Below, piece by piece: positions 18,107 through 29,243 of a DNA stretch of 64,000 nucleotides. The stretch spans positions 1-64,000 of the forward strand of contig NZ_NGFO01000005.1 in the NCBI RefSeq assembly GCF_002149015.1, in the 5' to 3' direction. Made by a program: the position numbers and the translations under genes. Origin of the DNA: Gordonia lacunae. Its GTDB lineage: Bacteria > Actinomycetota > Actinomycetes > Mycobacteriales > Mycobacteriaceae. The notes below the pieces were generated by a model. It searched no databases, was not told the origin of the DNA, and saw only the letters and a program-made list of their open reading frames with translations. Positions within the stretch are counted from its first letter, which is position 1. Each line of letters begins with the position of its first letter.

Positions 18107-18760
18107 ATGAGCAATCAGAGTTCGACCAAGGGAATCCTGGGCACCAAGCTCGGCATGACCCAGGTCTTCGACGAGAACAACCGCGTCGTGCCGGTCACGG
18201 TCATCCAGGCCGGCCCGAACGTGATCACCCAGCTCCGCACCGCGGACCGGGACGGCTACACCGCCGTCCAGCTCGCCTACGGCGCCATCGATCCCCGCAA
18301 GGTGACGAAGCCGGTTGCCGGCCAGTACAGCAAGGCCGGGGTCACCCCGCGCCGCCACCTGGCCGAGATCCGCGTCAACGACATCAGCGACTTCGAGGTC
18401 GGTCAGGAACTGACCGCCGAGATCTTCGCCGATGGCGCGCTGGTCGACGTGACCGGCACCTCCAAGGGCAAGGGCTTCGCCGGCGTCATGAAGCGTCACG
18501 GCTTCGCCGGCCTGGGCGCCAGCCACGGCGTCCACCGCGTGCACCGCGCACCGGGCTCGATCGGTGGCTGCGCCACCCCGGGTCGCGTGTTCAAGGGCAT
18601 GCGCATGGCAGGCCGCATGGGTAACGACAAGGTCACCACGCAGAACCTCACCGTCCACAAGGTGGACGCCGAGGCCGGTCTCCTGCTGATCAAGGGAGCG
18701 ATCCCGGGTCGCAAGGGCGGCGTCGTGATGGTTCGCGATGCAGTCAAGGGTGGTGCCTAG
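18107..18760 (+). CDS. rplC: 50S ribosomal protein L3
   Basis: A 217-aa protein of normal length. [14 protein letters not shown] at the N-terminus and the central loop with [14 protein letters not shown] and [23 protein letters not shown] reach toward the peptidyl-transferase centre. It binds 23S rRNA near the 3' end and is an assembly initiator. It lies 19 bp after rpsJ with a GGGGGCGAGA ribosome site, second in the operon. Confidence 0.98.
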   Translation: MSNQSSTKGILGTKLGMTQVFDENNRVVPVTVIQAGPNVITQLRTADRDGYTAVQLAYGAIDPRKVTKPVAGQYSKAGVTPRRHLAEIRVNDISDFEVGQELTAEIFADGALVDVTGTSKGKGFAGVMKRHGFAGLGASHGVHRVHRAPGSIGGCATPGRVFKGMRMAGRMGNDKVTTQNLTVHKVDAEAGLLLIKGAIPGRKGGVVMVRDAVKGGA

Positions 18761-18762
18761 AA

Positions 18763-19464
18763 ATGAGTGACACAGTGAGCACCGATACCGCCGCGAAGTT
18801 GACGCTGGACGTCAAGACCGCCGACGGCAAGACCAACGGAACCGTTGACCTGCCCGCCGCTCTGTTCGACGCCCCGGCCAACATCGCGCTGATGCACCAG
18901 GTCGTCGTGGCCCAGCAGGCCGCGGCACGCCAGGGGACGCACTCCACCAAGACCCGCGCCGAGGTGCGCGGCGGTGGCGCCAAGCCGTACCGCCAGAAGG
19001 GCACCGGCCGCGCACGTCAGGGCTCGACCCGCGCGCCGCAGTTCGCCGGCGGTGGCACCGTCCACGGCCCCAAGCCGCGCGACTACAGCCAGCGCACCCC
19101 CAAGAAGATGAAGGCCGCCGCCCTGCGCGGTGCCCTGAGCGACCGCGCTCGCAACGAGCGCATCCACGTGATCACCGAACTGGTCTCCGGGCAGAAGCCC
19201 TCGACCAAGTCGGCACGTCAGTTCCTGGAGGCACTCTCCGATCGCCGCAAGTTCCTGGTCGTCCTCGGCCGCGAGGACCTGACGGCGTGGCTGAGTGTGG
19301 CCAACCTCGACAACGTGCTGCCGATCGCGCCGGATCAGCTCAACACCTACGACGTCCTGGATTCGGACGAGGTGGTGTTCAGCGTCGAGACGCTCAATGC
19401 CTTCATCGAGCAGAACACGGCGGATGCCAAGGCTGCCGTCGAGAAGACAGCAGAGGAGGCCTGA
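18763..19464 (+). CDS. rplD: 50S ribosomal protein L4
   Basis: A 233-aa protein. The long exit-tunnel loop is seen at ~65-105 ([19 protein letters not shown], then [17 protein letters not shown]). An N-terminal extension of ~15 residues and an Ala/Glu-rich tail are usual in actinobacteria. It lies 2 bp after the rplC stop. Loop residues here are known macrolide-resistance positions; none of the visible core residues is altered. Confidence 0.98.
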   Translation: MSDTVSTDTAAKLTLDVKTADGKTNGTVDLPAALFDAPANIALMHQVVVAQQAAARQGTHSTKTRAEVRGGGAKPYRQKGTGRARQGSTRAPQFAGGGTVHGPKPRDYSQRTPKKMKAAALRGALSDRARNERIHVITELVSGQKPSTKSARQFLEALSDRRKFLVVLGREDLTAWLSVANLDNVLPIAPDQLNTYDVLDSDEVVFSVETLNAFIEQNTADAKAAVEKTAEEA

Positions 19465-19465
19465 C

Positions 19466-19771
19466 ATGGCGACCGTTGCAGACCCGCGCGACATCATCCT
19501 GGCGCCCGTGATCTCGGAGAAGTCCTACGGGCTCATGGAGGACAACGTGTACACCTTCCTGGTGCACCCGGAGTCCAACAAGACCGAGATCAAGATCGCG
19601 ATCGAGAAGATCTTCGGTGTCAGCGTTGCCAGCGTCAACACCGCGAACCGACAGGGCAAGCGCAAGCGGACCCGCTCCGGCTACGGCCAGCGCAAGTCCA
19701 CCAAGCGCGCCATCGTGTCGCTGACCGCAGACAGCAAGCCCATCGAGATCTTCGGGGGCTCGGTCAGCTGA
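19466..19771 (+). CDS. rplW: 50S ribosomal protein L23
   Basis: A 101-aa protein ([20 protein letters not shown] at the N-terminus; the basic loop with [21 protein letters not shown]). It sits at the tunnel exit and docks trigger factor and SRP. The ATG at 19466, 1 nt after the rplD stop, has GGAGG upstream; a longer open frame from 19295 overlaps rplD and is spurious. Confidence 0.98.
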   Translation: MATVADPRDIILAPVISEKSYGLMEDNVYTFLVHPESNKTEIKIAIEKIFGVSVASVNTANRQGKRKRTRSGYGQRKSTKRAIVSLTADSKPIEIFGGSVS

Positions 19772-19801
19772 CCGGGGCGCCCAGAGAAGGACTAGAGACT
19801 C

Positions 19802-20638
19802 ATGGCTATTCGTAAGTACAAGCCGACGACCCCGGGTCGTCGTGGGGCCAGCGGCTCCGATTTCGCGGAGGTCACCCGTGACCATCCCGAGAAGTCGCTG
19901 GTGCGTCCGCTGCACGGGCGTGGTGGCCGAAACGCTCACGGCCGCATCACCACTCGTCACAAGGGTGGCGGCCACAAGCGTGCCTACCGTCTGATCGACT
20001 TCCGTCGTCACGACAAGGACGGCATCAACGCCAAGGTCGCCCACATCGAGTACGACCCGAACCGCACCGCGCGGATCGCGTTGCTGCACTACGTGGACGG
20101 CGAGAAGCGCTACATCATCGCGCCGAAGAACCTGAAGCAGGGCGACATCGTCGAGAGCGGCTCGACCGCCGACATCAAGCCCGGCAACAACCTGCCCCTG
20201 CGCAACATCCCGACCGGTACCCAGATCCACGCCGTGGAGCTGCGTCCGGGCGGTGGAGCGAAGATGGCCCGCAGTGCGGGTTCGTCGATCCAGTTGCTCG
20301 GCAAGGAGGGCACCTACGCCACGCTGCGTATGCCCTCCGGCGAGATCCGTCGTGTCGACGTGCGCTGCCGCGCCACCGTCGGCGAGGTGGGCAACGCCGA
20401 GCAGAGCAACATCAACTGGGGCAAGGCCGGCCGTATGCGCTGGAAGGGCAAGCGCCCGACCGTCCGCGGTGTCGTGATGAACCCCGTCGACCACCCGCAC
20501 GGTGGTGGTGAGGGCAAGACCTCCGGTGGTCGCCACCCGGTCAGCCCGTGGGGTAAGCCCGAGGGCCGCACCCGCAAGAACAAGGCCAGCGACAAGCTGA
20601 TCGTCCGTCGCCGTCGTACCGGCAAGAACAAGCGATAA
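19802..20638 (+). CDS. rplB: 50S ribosomal protein L2
   Basis: A 278-aa protein of standard length. It shows [31 protein letters not shown], and the C-terminal [17 protein letters not shown] loop with the conserved His needed for peptidyl-transferase function. It binds domain IV of 23S rRNA. 30 bp separate it from rplW. Confidence 0.98.
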   Translation: MAIRKYKPTTPGRRGASGSDFAEVTRDHPEKSLVRPLHGRGGRNAHGRITTRHKGGGHKRAYRLIDFRRHDKDGINAKVAHIEYDPNRTARIALLHYVDGEKRYIIAPKNLKQGDIVESGSTADIKPGNNLPLRNIPTGTQIHAVELRPGGGAKMARSAGSSIQLLGKEGTYATLRMPSGEIRRVDVRCRATVGEVGNAEQSNINWGKAGRMRWKGKRPTVRGVVMNPVDHPHGGGEGKTSGGRHPVSPWGKPEGRTRKNKASDKLIVRRRRTGKNKR

Positions 20639-20655
20639 CAGGAGGAGGTAAGAGA

Positions 20656-20936
20656 ATGCCACGCAGCCTCAAGAAGGGCCCGTTCGTCGACGACCACCTC
20701 CTGAAGAAGGTGGATGTCCAGAACGAGAAGGGCACCAAGCAGGTCATCAAGACCTGGTCCCGTCGTTCGACCATCATTCCCGACTTCATCGGTCACACCT
20801 TTGCCGTCCACGACGGACGCAAGCACGTGCCGGTGTTCATCTCGGATTCGATGGTCGGGCACAAGCTGGGCGAGTTCGCCCCCACCCGTACCTTCAAGGG
20901 TCACATCAAGGATGACCGGAAAGCGAAGCGCCGGTA

Positions 20937-20937
<1 letters not shown>
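20656..20937 (+). CDS. rpsS: 30S ribosomal protein S19
   Basis: A 93-aa protein ([18 protein letters not shown] at the N-terminus; [20 protein letters not shown]) in the 30S head, paired with S13. A strong Shine-Dalgarno GGAGGAGGT lies 6 nt upstream of the ATG. The stop overlaps the rplV start (TAATG). Confidence 0.98.
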
Positions 20938-22156
<1,219 letters not shown>

Positions 22157-22159
22157 GCC

Positions 22160-22575
<416 letters not shown>

Positions 22576-22576
<1 letters not shown>

Positions 22577-22809
22577 TGGCACTCGGAGTTGCTGCGAACG
22601 AGCTTCGTGAGCTCAACGACGCTGATCTGGTCGATCGCCTGAAAGAGTCGAAGGAAGAACTGTTCAACCTTCGGTTCCAGATGGCCACCGGCCAGCTCGA
22701 CAACAACCGTCGCCTGCGGACCGTGCGTCGCGAGATCGCGCGTATCTACACCGTCATGCGCGAGCGGGAGCTGGGCCTGGCGTCCGGACCGGATGGTGAT
22801 GACGCATGA
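22576..22809 (+). CDS. rpmC: 50S ribosomal protein L29
   Basis: A 77-aa protein of two antiparallel helices ([20 protein letters not shown], then [19 protein letters not shown]), located near the tunnel exit next to L23. The start shares TGATG with the rplP stop, and the stop shares ATGA with rpsQ. A longer upstream open frame lies inside rplP and is rejected. Confidence 0.97.
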
Positions 22810-23096
22810 GTGAGGACCAGAAGGTGACCGAAACCCAGACCGAGGAGCGCGCACGCCGCAAGGAGCGCATCGGCTACGTGGTCAGCGACAAGATGCAGAA
22901 GACCATCGTGGTCGAGCTGGAAGATCGTAAGAGCCACCGGCTCTACGGCAAGATCATCCGGACCACGAGCAAGGTCAAGGCCCACGACGAGAACGGCGAT
23001 GCCGGCGTCGGCGACCGTGTGCGGATCATGGAGACCCGCCCGCTGTCGGCGACCAAGCACTGGCGCCTCGTCGAGGTGCTGGAGAAGGCCAAGTAG
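22806..23096 (+). CDS. rpsQ: 30S ribosomal protein S17
   Basis: A 96-aa OB-fold protein ([40 protein letters not shown]). An acidic ~18-residue N-terminal extension precedes the core, as in related actinobacteria. It is the last gene of the S10 operon, with a strong hairpin 27 bp downstream. Confidence 0.98.
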   Translation: MSEDQKVTETQTEERARRKERIGYVVSDKMQKTIVVELEDRKSHRLYGKIIRTTSKVKAHDENGDAGVGDRVRIMETRPLSATKHWRLVEVLEKAK

Positions 23097-23122
23097 GCCC
23101 TCTCCCAACGAGATCTACCGCG

Positions 23123-23158
23123 ACCGGCCCGTTCCCCATGGGGGAGCGGGCCGGTTTC
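23123..23158 (+). terminator. Terminator of the S10 operon
   Basis: A 15-bp stem, ACCGGCCCGTTCCCC against GGGGAGCGGGCCGGT with one G-T pair and a 3-nt centre (ATG), followed by TTTCG. The stem is very stable; the T-run is short, as is common in actinobacteria. It lies 27 bp after rpsQ, so the spc genes (rplN onward) are not in this transcript. Confidence 0.8.
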
Positions 23159-23164
23159 GTCTGT

Positions 23165-23240
23165 CCGATCCCTGGGGGCTCCGGAGCGTGTGGGTTCCGA
23201 TCCCTGAGGAGCTCCGGAGCGTGCGGAGGAGCGTCACGAA
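23165..23240. repeat. REP-like repeat pair
   Basis: Two direct copies, 23165-23190 and 23197-23223, of a unit reading CCGATCCCTG-(A/G)GG-(A)GCTCCGGAGCGTG. The unit holds the self-complementary CTCCGGAG and (second copy) GGAGCTCC. The second copy is followed by CGGAGGAGCGTCACGAAGG, of a kind often seen in Gordonia/Rhodococcus spacers. The reverse complement of copy 2 matches 22 of 24 bases with part of the element inside NRPS2 at 39.4 kb. Confidence 0.6.
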
Positions 23241-23299
23241 GGGTGTGGTCCCAACGGGGGATTGACCGGCTGAGCCGGGCGGTGTGAGGGTGAGATGCG

Positions 23300-24571
23300 A
23301 TGCCCACCACCGATCTCGCGAGCGGCGATTCCCGCGCCCGACCCGCCTGGGTGCGGCGCGCATTCGAATCCGACTCGGTGGAGCCGGACCTGGACCGCGT
23401 GCGCCGGGTGGGTGCTCGATTCCTCGGACTGGGGTTCATCGGCTACCCGGTGGTGTCCGCCGCGTCGATACTCGCCTCGGCGTCGCTCACGGACGCCTGG
23501 TGGCCTCCGCTGAGCATCCTGCTGTCGGTCGGACCCGGGATCCTGTTGATCGCGGCGACCTTCCGGCCGGGCACCGCATGGCTCACCCCGCTGGCACTGA
23601 CCTCGTGGGTCGGCTACGTCCTGGGACTCGTGCTGTGGTTCGTGGCCTGGAACGGCACGACACTGGCCGATCCGGGCGACTCTGCCCAGTGGATGGTCGC
23701 CTTCTGCGGCATGCCGAGCATGGTGCTGATGCTCGTGCGTCCGCGACTCGCCGTGGTCGCTCTCATCGCGTCCTCGACACTCGCGCATCTCTCCCAGCAG
23801 CTCGGCCGATTCGGCGAGGTGACCTCCGACGCGCCGATGGAGGTCATGTGGTCGCTGATGTTCACCGGCGTCTTCCTCGCGGTCGTGCTCGTGGCCACAC
23901 GGACCGGGCGCGAACTCGACGAGACGCGCGAGGAGACCTACCGCACTGCGGCGAATGTCGCCGCCGCCTCGGCGCGCGAGGTGGAGAAGGAGCGGTTCGA
24001 CGCCATCGTGCACGACCGGGTGATCGCGTCCCTGCTCGCCGTCCGGCCCGGGCGTCCGGATGATCGGCTGGCGACGCAGGCGGCCTCCGCTCTCGAGGAA
24101 CTCGCGCGGGTGCCGGGATCGGACGGTCCCGACGCCGCGACCGATGTCGAGGTGATCCGCCGCATCCGGTCGGCCGCCGCGGACGTCTCGGAACGATTCG
24201 ACGTCGAGGTGGTGGTCGGCGAGACGGGCGGTGACGCGGACGGCCACGACGTGGGGTCCGGGACGGCCACGTATCCGGCCGAGGCGCTCGACGCGGTCGT
24301 CGAGGCGATGTCGGAGGCGTTGCGCAACGTCGTCCGTCACGCCGGGGATGACGCCGAGTGCGCTGTGATCGTCCGGTTCGCACCCGACTCGCTGAGCATG
24401 GCGGTCGTCGACAACGGGGTCGGTTTCGATCCCGAGACGGTGGCAGTCGGCCGGCTCGGCATCGCCGTCAGCATCCGTGGTCGTCTCGCCCGGCTACCGG
24501 GCGGCCACGCGCGGGTGCAGAGCCGCCCGGGGCGCGGGACCACGGTGCAGATCCTGTGGGAGCGGCCGTGA
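23300..24571 (+). CDS. Membrane sensor histidine kinase (atypical H-box)
   Basis: A 423-aa protein. Residues ~36-195 carry five to six membrane segments. A short coiled region follows with IVHDRVIASLL (~235-245), the likely phospho-acceptor His. The HATPase domain is complete: N box EAMSEALRNVVRHAG (~337-350), G1 DNGVGFDP (~374-381), and a C-terminal G2 PGRGTTVQILW. This is the layout of NarL-type kinases of actinobacteria. The start ATG at 23300 was chosen since the first ~30 residues are polar and the membrane part follows. No response regulator is adjacent; the gene is coupled by GTGA to a second, kinase-like membrane protein. Confidence 0.78.
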   Translation: MPTTDLASGDSRARPAWVRRAFESDSVEPDLDRVRRVGARFLGLGFIGYPVVSAASILASASLTDAWWPPLSILLSVGPGILLIAATFRPGTAWLTPLALTSWVGYVLGLVLWFVAWNGTTLADPGDSAQWMVAFCGMPSMVLMLVRPRLAVVALIASSTLAHLSQQLGRFGEVTSDAPMEVMWSLMFTGVFLAVVLVATRTGRELDETREETYRTAANVAAASAREVEKERFDAIVHDRVIASLLAVRPGRPDDRLATQAASALEELARVPGSDGPDAATDVEVIRRIRSAAADVSERFDVEVVVGETGGDADGHDVGSGTATYPAEALDAVVEAMSEALRNVVRHAGDDAECAVIVRFAPDSLSMAVVDNGVGFDPETVAVGRLGIAVSIRGRLARLPGGHARVQSRPGRGTTVQILWERP

Positions 24572-25671
24572 GACGCGATTGCACCCGGGGAACCGACGGC
24601 GCCGACCGCGGGGAGGTCGTCAACGCGTTCGGGATCGGCTCGCGGCCCCTCTGGCTGATGATGGGCGTCTTCGCCTGCGGGTACTTCCTCGTCACGTTGT
24701 ACGCCGACTCGACCGTCACCGGGTGGTGGCAGTGGATCGGGTTGTTCGCCGGGTTCGTGTTGTTCGTCGTCGCGGGGGTGACGATTCTCGACTCACCAGG
24801 GGATCCGCTGCCGACGCCGACGACCCTCGCCGTCGCCGGGCTGGCCGTCTCGGCAGTCGCGGCGACACTGTTCTCGCTGCCGTTCCCGCCGACGCACGTG
24901 ATGCAGACCGGGCCGCCGATGGGTGCGTCGGTGGTCATCCTGGCGTTCGTCGCGGTACGCGGCCGCCCGCTCGCCGCCTGGCTCGCGAGCGGCTGCATCT
25001 CGGTGATCGCGACCGTGTGGGGCGCGGTCTCGACGGCGGGTGCCCTGTGGGGACTGTCCATCACCCTGCCCGGTTACGCGATCATGATCATGGGTTCCCT
25101 GTTCTCGGTCATGCTGCGCCCGATGGCCCGCCAGATCTACGAACTGCGGGAGGCCAACGAGCGTCAGGTGGCGCTCGACGCCGCCGCGGCGGCCGCGACC
25201 GAGGTGCGGGACCGCCGACTCGCCGCCCTCGACGAACGGGCCCGCCCCGTCCTCACCCGGATCGCCCGCCGCGAGTCCTTCAGCGCGGACGAGGTCGTCG
25301 TGGCCCGCCTGCTCGAGGCGCAGTTGCGCGACGGCATCCGGGCGTCCGGGCTCGATCTCCCCGTGGTCCGGGATGCTGCCTGGCGCGCACGCCGGCGCGG
25401 GGTGCACGTGGTCCTGCTCGACGACGGCGGGCTCGCCGCCCTGGACGATGCGAGTGCGGCAACGGCGCGCGAACGGCTCGCCCTCGCCGTCGCCGCCCTG
25501 CTGGACGAGGTCGACGACGGACGGGTGACGGTCCGCATCCAACCGCCGGGGCGCGAGATGCTCGCCTCGGTCGGGGTGGACGCCGGTCATCGCACCGACC
25601 GGATCGAGTTCGACCACCGCGTGATCGTCGCCGCCGACTCGGCGCGGGAGACACCTGCCTCGGGCGGATGA
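24568..25671 (+). CDS. Membrane protein resembling a histidine kinase without ATP-binding domain
   Basis: A 367-aa protein with about six membrane segments (~28-185) followed by a coiled-coil segment and a soluble domain. In the position of the neighbour's H-box it has LAALDERARPVLTRI, with no His. The C-terminal ~100 residues have neither an N box nor glycine-rich ATP loops. It overlaps the active kinase by GTGA, so equal production and a complex are likely; it may be the sensory or inhibitory partner. This is an interpretation of shared layout, not of strong sequence identity. The next gene is convergent. Confidence 0.6.
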   Translation: MRRDCTRGTDGADRGEVVNAFGIGSRPLWLMMGVFACGYFLVTLYADSTVTGWWQWIGLFAGFVLFVVAGVTILDSPGDPLPTPTTLAVAGLAVSAVAATLFSLPFPPTHVMQTGPPMGASVVILAFVAVRGRPLAAWLASGCISVIATVWGAVSTAGALWGLSITLPGYAIMIMGSLFSVMLRPMARQIYELREANERQVALDAAAAAATEVRDRRLAALDERARPVLTRIARRESFSADEVVVARLLEAQLRDGIRASGLDLPVVRDAAWRARRRGVHVVLLDDGGLAALDDASAATARERLALAVAALLDEVDDGRVTVRIQPPGREMLASVGVDAGHRTDRIEFDHRVIVAADSARETPASGG

Positions 25672-25673
25672 GG

Positions 25674-26054
25674 TCAGGCGGCGCCGCTCCGCAACCACTC
25701 GAGGACGGCGGGCGTGACGGGTGCGGTGGCGTCGGCGTACTCCGGGTGTTTCTTGAGGAACGCGGCCACCAGCGGGCACACACCCACGATGGTGAGGTCG
25801 CGTGCGCGGGCGTCGTCGAGGGCTTCGCGCACCAGGATCGTCGCGAGGCCGCGTCCGCCGAAGTCGGGGTCGACTTCGGTGTGGAAGAACACCCGCGCCG
25901 TCGTCGGGGCGTCCGGGGTGCCGGAGACACGGTCGCGGTACTCGGCGAAGCCGGCCAGTGCCTCACCGCCGGGCGCATCCACGTGGATGTCGTAGCGGCG
26001 TTCGGCGGGATTGTCGCGCACCGTGGTCTCGGCGCCGGTCTTGTCCGCGGTCAT
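25674..26054 (-). CDS. GNAT-family N-acetyltransferase (YjdJ-like)
   Basis: A 126-aa protein of the short GNAT type. VFFHTEVDPDFGGRGLATILVREAL contains the acetyl-CoA pyrophosphate loop (GGRGLA), and VCPLVAAFLKKHPEY is the characteristic C-terminal strand-helix of these small acetyltransferases. The acceptor is unknown. It starts by ATGA overlap within the stop of the phosphoribosyltransferase, so the two form one minus-strand unit. A longer in-frame start at 26105 lies in the upstream gene. Confidence 0.82.
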   Translation of the reverse strand: MTADKTGAETTVRDNPAERRYDIHVDAPGGEALAGFAEYRDRVSGTPDAPTTARVFFHTEVDPDFGGRGLATILVREALDDARARDLTIVGVCPLVAAFLKKHPEYADATAPVTPAVLEWLRSGAA

Positions 26055-26548
26055 CGCTGCACCGCCACGATCGGTCCCTGCACGGACCAGGGGAAGTTGA
26101 TCCACTTGTCGGTGGTCCGCCAGGTGTAATCGGGGATCGTGATGGTGTGCGGCTTCTTGTAGAGAACTGCGTTGCGGACCTCGGCGACCCGGCCCTGCTC
26201 CTGGCAGAAGTCGTTGACCAGTTTGAGGGTCTTGCCGGTGTCGGCCACATCGTCGACGACGAGTACCCGCTGGTCGGTCAGGCCGCTCGACTCCAGGAGC
26301 GACGGCAGCATCACCGGTTCGGACAGTGTCTCGCCGACGCCGGTGTAGAACTCGACGTTCAGCGAGATCATCAGCTTGCAGTCCAGGGCGTAGGCGAGAG
26401 CGCCGGCCGGGATCAGGCCGCCGCGGGCGATGCCGAGGATGATGTCCGGGATGAACGCGTCGTCGGCGACCTGCTGGGCGAGCTCGCGGCAGGCCACGCC
26501 GTTGAGCTCCCAGGTGAGGACCTCGCGCTCGGGGGATGTGGTGGTCAT
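26051..26548 (-). CDS. Phosphoribosyltransferase (purine PRT-like)
   Basis: A 165-aa type I phosphoribosyltransferase. The PRPP-binding loop reads VLVVDDVADTGKTL (~91-104), preceded by the PPi loop region ILGIARGGLIPAG (~40-52). The C-terminal hood TWRTTDKWINFPW resembles xanthine/guanine PRT-like proteins of archaea and actinobacteria. It probably salvages a purine base with PRPP. ATG at 26548 fits the family start; the open frame continues upstream without similarity. The pair is divergent from the ABC exporter, 357 bp away. Confidence 0.8.
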   Translation of the reverse strand: MTTTSPEREVLTWELNGVACRELAQQVADDAFIPDIILGIARGGLIPAGALAYALDCKLMISLNVEFYTGVGETLSEPVMLPSLLESSGLTDQRVLVVDDVADTGKTLKLVNDFCQEQGRVAEVRNAVLYKKPHTITIPDYTWRTTDKWINFPWSVQGPIVAVQR

Positions 26549-26905
26549 GGGGACACTCTTCCAGAGCGTGCGCGGCGGCGGGTGCCCGAAGTCGATGTCG
26601 GCGCGGCCGTGTGGTCGGCGTCGGTCGGCCGGTACACGGCCACGAGACGTCGAGAGTGGTGCGACGACGAGAAAGGCCACGTCATCCGCGGGCCCCGGAC
26701 ACGACGTAACCATTCGACCCCGGCCGCGCGACATATTCGTGAAGGACAGACCGAGTCAAATTCGTCGGGAACTCTGATTCGTGCGTAAGTTTGTTGTCGT
26801 GGATGCCTAGCGTCAGATCCTTGTCGCCGTCCCATCGGTGGCCGACGACGTGTGACGCTCAGGCTGTCCATGCTGCCGCCCTGTTGTCGACGCGTAGAGG
26901 AAGAC
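26549..26905. promoter_or_regulatory. Divergent intergenic region before the ABC exporter
   Basis: No coding sequence is supported across these 357 bp. The region is less GC-rich toward 26700-26810 and must carry promoters for the phosphoribosyltransferase pair (minus) and for the exporter and perhaps the NRPS genes (plus). AGAGGA, 7 nt before the ATG at 26906, is a good ribosome site. No clear operator was found. Confidence 0.4.
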
Positions 26906-28414
26906 ATGTCCGAGGCCAGTGGTCAGCGACCGTCCGTCGCCTCCTACGCGCCGCGTCATCAACGGCAGGATGCGCCTCTCCCGCCGCTGCCCGAAGATCC
27001 GTTCGTGCTGCCGGATCCGGTCGAGGAACAGCTGCGACGCTGGCGCGCCGAGCGTTCGAACCCCACCGTCGACGACACCGCGCCGGTCGATCCCTCGGCC
27101 AATGGCCATGTGACGACCCCGTCCGCCGATCCGACGCGCGCGGGCATCCCGCCGGCCGACCCGGCGAGCACGGAGTCCGAACTCACCGATTCCGGGCCGG
27201 TCGACGCCGCGCCCGCGGTGGCCACGCGTTCCCCCGAGCCGCAGGACCCGCCGGCCGTGCGTGCCTATGCGGCCCCGTCCGCTCCGCCGGTCGCGCCGCG
27301 CCCGCCCTTCGAACGCAACGGTCACGTCGTGCGGCCCGCACCGAACGGTGCCGCGGGACAGGTGGTCCCGGACTGGCAGACCGCCGCCGTCGACGGGTCG
27401 GAGTCGCAGACCGTGGCGATCCCGGTCCCCGAACGCGTGCGGGAACCGGCGGCCGGTGACCCCGCGGGCACCGCCATCGAGGCGAGGAACCTGCACAAGA
27501 AGTTCAAGGACATGGTCGCGGTCGAGGACGTGAGTTTCACCGTCCCCGCGGGAAGCATCGTCGCGTTGCTCGGACCCAACGGCGCCGGCAAGACCACCAC
27601 GGTGAACATGCTCTGCACCCTGCTCAAGCCTGACGGCGGGAGCGCCACGGTCAATGGTCACGACGTCTCGCACGACGCGGCCTCGGTCCGGAAGTCGATC
27701 ATGCTCACCGGCCAGTTCGCCGCCCTCGACGAGGCGTTGACGGGTCGCGAGAACCTGGTCCTGTTCGGCCGGCTCCTGGGCCTCGACAAGACTGCCGCGC
27801 GTGCGCGCGCCGACGAACTGCTCGATGCGTTCTCGCTGACCGACGTCGGCGGCAAACGCGTCCGCGAGTACTCGGGCGGTATGCGCCGCCGGATCGATAT
27901 CGCCTGCGGACTGGTCACCGCGCCGAGGATCGTGTTCCTCGACGAGCCGACGACGGGGCTGGATCCGCGCAGCAGGCTGGAGGTGTGGTCGCTCGTCGAG
28001 AAGCTCCGCGACTCCGGTGTCACCATCCTGCTGACCACCCAGTACCTCGAAGAGGCCGACGTCCTGTCCGACAACATCGTCGTCATCGACAAGGGCCGGG
28101 TCATCGCCGAGGGAACCTCCGACGAGCTGAAGGCATCGACCGGTGCGGCCTACTGTGAGGTCACGCCGGCGGATCCCGCCGACCGTGTCCGACTCCGCGA
28201 CACCCTGGCCGACCTCGTCGGCGATCACGTGCAGAACGCCGACGACCACTTCGTCGCGGTACCGGCCCCCGATGGTCCGGAGACGCTCGTCGAGGTCATC
28301 CAGCGCACCGCAGCCGCGGGTATCCCACTCTCCGACGTCGCGATGCGTCGGCCTTCGCTGGACGAGGTGTTCCTGGCGTTGACCGACCCACGGCGGGACC
28401 GGAGCTCCACCTGA
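26906..28414 (+). CDS. DrrA-type ABC transporter ATP-binding protein with long N-terminal extension
   Basis: A 502-aa protein. Residues ~190-500 form an ABC ATPase of the daunorubicin-resistance type: Walker [12 protein letters not shown]-loop [16 protein letters not shown], signature [10 protein letters not shown], Walker [13 protein letters not shown], and the switch His replaced by Gln (LLTTQYLEE), as is usual in DrrA. The first ~190 residues are Pro/Ala/Asp-rich and probably disordered, unusual against the ~330-aa family length. The next two genes are its permeases (28416 and 29243), and the NRPS genes follow, so export of the peptide product or a lipid-linked precursor is the likely task. 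Confidence 0.88.
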   Translation: MSEASGQRPSVASYAPRHQRQDAPLPPLPEDPFVLPDPVEEQLRRWRAERSNPTVDDTAPVDPSANGHVTTPSADPTRAGIPPADPASTESELTDSGPVDAAPAVATRSPEPQDPPAVRAYAAPSAPPVAPRPPFERNGHVVRPAPNGAAGQVVPDWQTAAVDGSESQTVAIPVPERVREPAAGDPAGTAIEARNLHKKFKDMVAVEDVSFTVPAGSIVALLGPNGAGKTTTVNMLCTLLKPDGGSATVNGHDVSHDAASVRKSIMLTGQFAALDEALTGRENLVLFGRLLGLDKTAARARADELLDAFSLTDVGGKRVREYSGGMRRRIDIACGLVTAPRIVFLDEPTTGLDPRSRLEVWSLVEKLRDSGVTILLTTQYLEEADVLSDNIVVIDKGRVIAEGTSDELKASTGAAYCEVTPADPADRVRLRDTLADLVGDHVQNADDHFVAVPAPDGPETLVEVIQRTAAAGIPLSDVAMRRPSLDEVFLALTDPRRDRSST

Positions 28415-28415
28415 C

Positions 28416-29243
28416 ATGACGACTTCTGACGTACTGCGATCGGGGGCGACGTCGGGGGCGGCGACGACCGCGCTGATCGAGCCGCGGGTCCGACCCGTGC
28501 AGCAGTGGTGGGCGCTGTCCGGACGCGGGATCTCCAAGGTGTTCCGGGGCGGCGAGGTCATCTTCGCCTTCATCTCGCCGGCCTTCCTCGCGGTGTGCTT
28601 CTATCTCCCGCTGCGGAGCATCGTCGAGGTCGCTCCCGGCATCAACTACGGCCAGTTCCTGATGCCCATCATCGTGCTGCAGTCGGTCAACTTCGCCGCG
28701 TCCTCGGCGGCGATGCGGGCGGCCTTCGACGGCGTGCAGGGGATCAACACCCGCTTCCGGGTGATGCCGATGTCCCCGGTCATCCCGATGCTGGCGCGGA
28801 CCGCGACCAACGGTGTGCTGCTGGTGATCTCGCTCACGTGCGCTGCTGTCGCCTGTTTGATCATCGACTGGCGCCCGGGGGGTGGGTTCTGGGGCACCGT
28901 CGGCCTGTTCGGTCTGGCGTTCCTGATCGGAGCGCTGTTCTCGTGGGCGGCCGACGGTCTCGGTCTCGTCGCCGGCAGCCCGGAGGCCACCAGCCAGGCC
29001 CTGGCCCTGCCGACGCTGATCCTCGGCATGATGTCCACCGGGTTCGTTCCGCTCGAGCAGTTCCCGGAGTGGATTCAGCCGTTCGTGCGCAACCAGCCCA
29101 TCTCGCAGTTCGCCGACTCGATGCGCGCTCTCGACGCGGGGACCGCCACCTGGCACCAGTTGCAGCCGTCGCTGTGGTGGTGTGCGGGGCTGGCCGCGAC
29201 CGCGCTGCTGTTGCTGGCCGTCAGCACCCGGAGGACCCGCTGA
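28416..29243 (+). CDS. DrrB-like ABC-2 permease
   Basis: A 275-aa protein with about six membrane segments and the ABC-2 signature near the end (PTLILGMMSTGFVPLEQFPEW, NQPISQFADSMRAL). It would form the channel with the ATPase upstream and the second permease downstream. It starts 1 nt after the ATPase stop, and its stop overlaps the next start (TGATG). The N-terminal ~35 residues are cytosolic. Confidence 0.87.
   Translation: MTTSDVLRSGATSGAATTALIEPRVRPVQQWWALSGRGISKVFRGGEVIFAFISPAFLAVCFYLPLRSIVEVAPGINYGQFLMPIIVLQSVNFAASSAAMRAAFDGVQGINTRFRVMPMSPVIPMLARTATNGVLLVISLTCAAVACLIIDWRPGGGFWGTVGLFGLAFLIGALFSWAADGLGLVAGSPEATSQALALPTLILGMMSTGFVPLEQFPEWIQPFVRNQPISQFADSMRALDAGTATWHQLQPSLWWCAGLAATALLLLAVSTRRTR

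Noticed and set aside
26813..28573. Minus-strand open frame of 586 codons over the ABC ATPase gene
   Set aside because: It lies antisense to a gene with complete Walker and signature motifs; its translation is Arg/Gly/Asp-rich without any fold.
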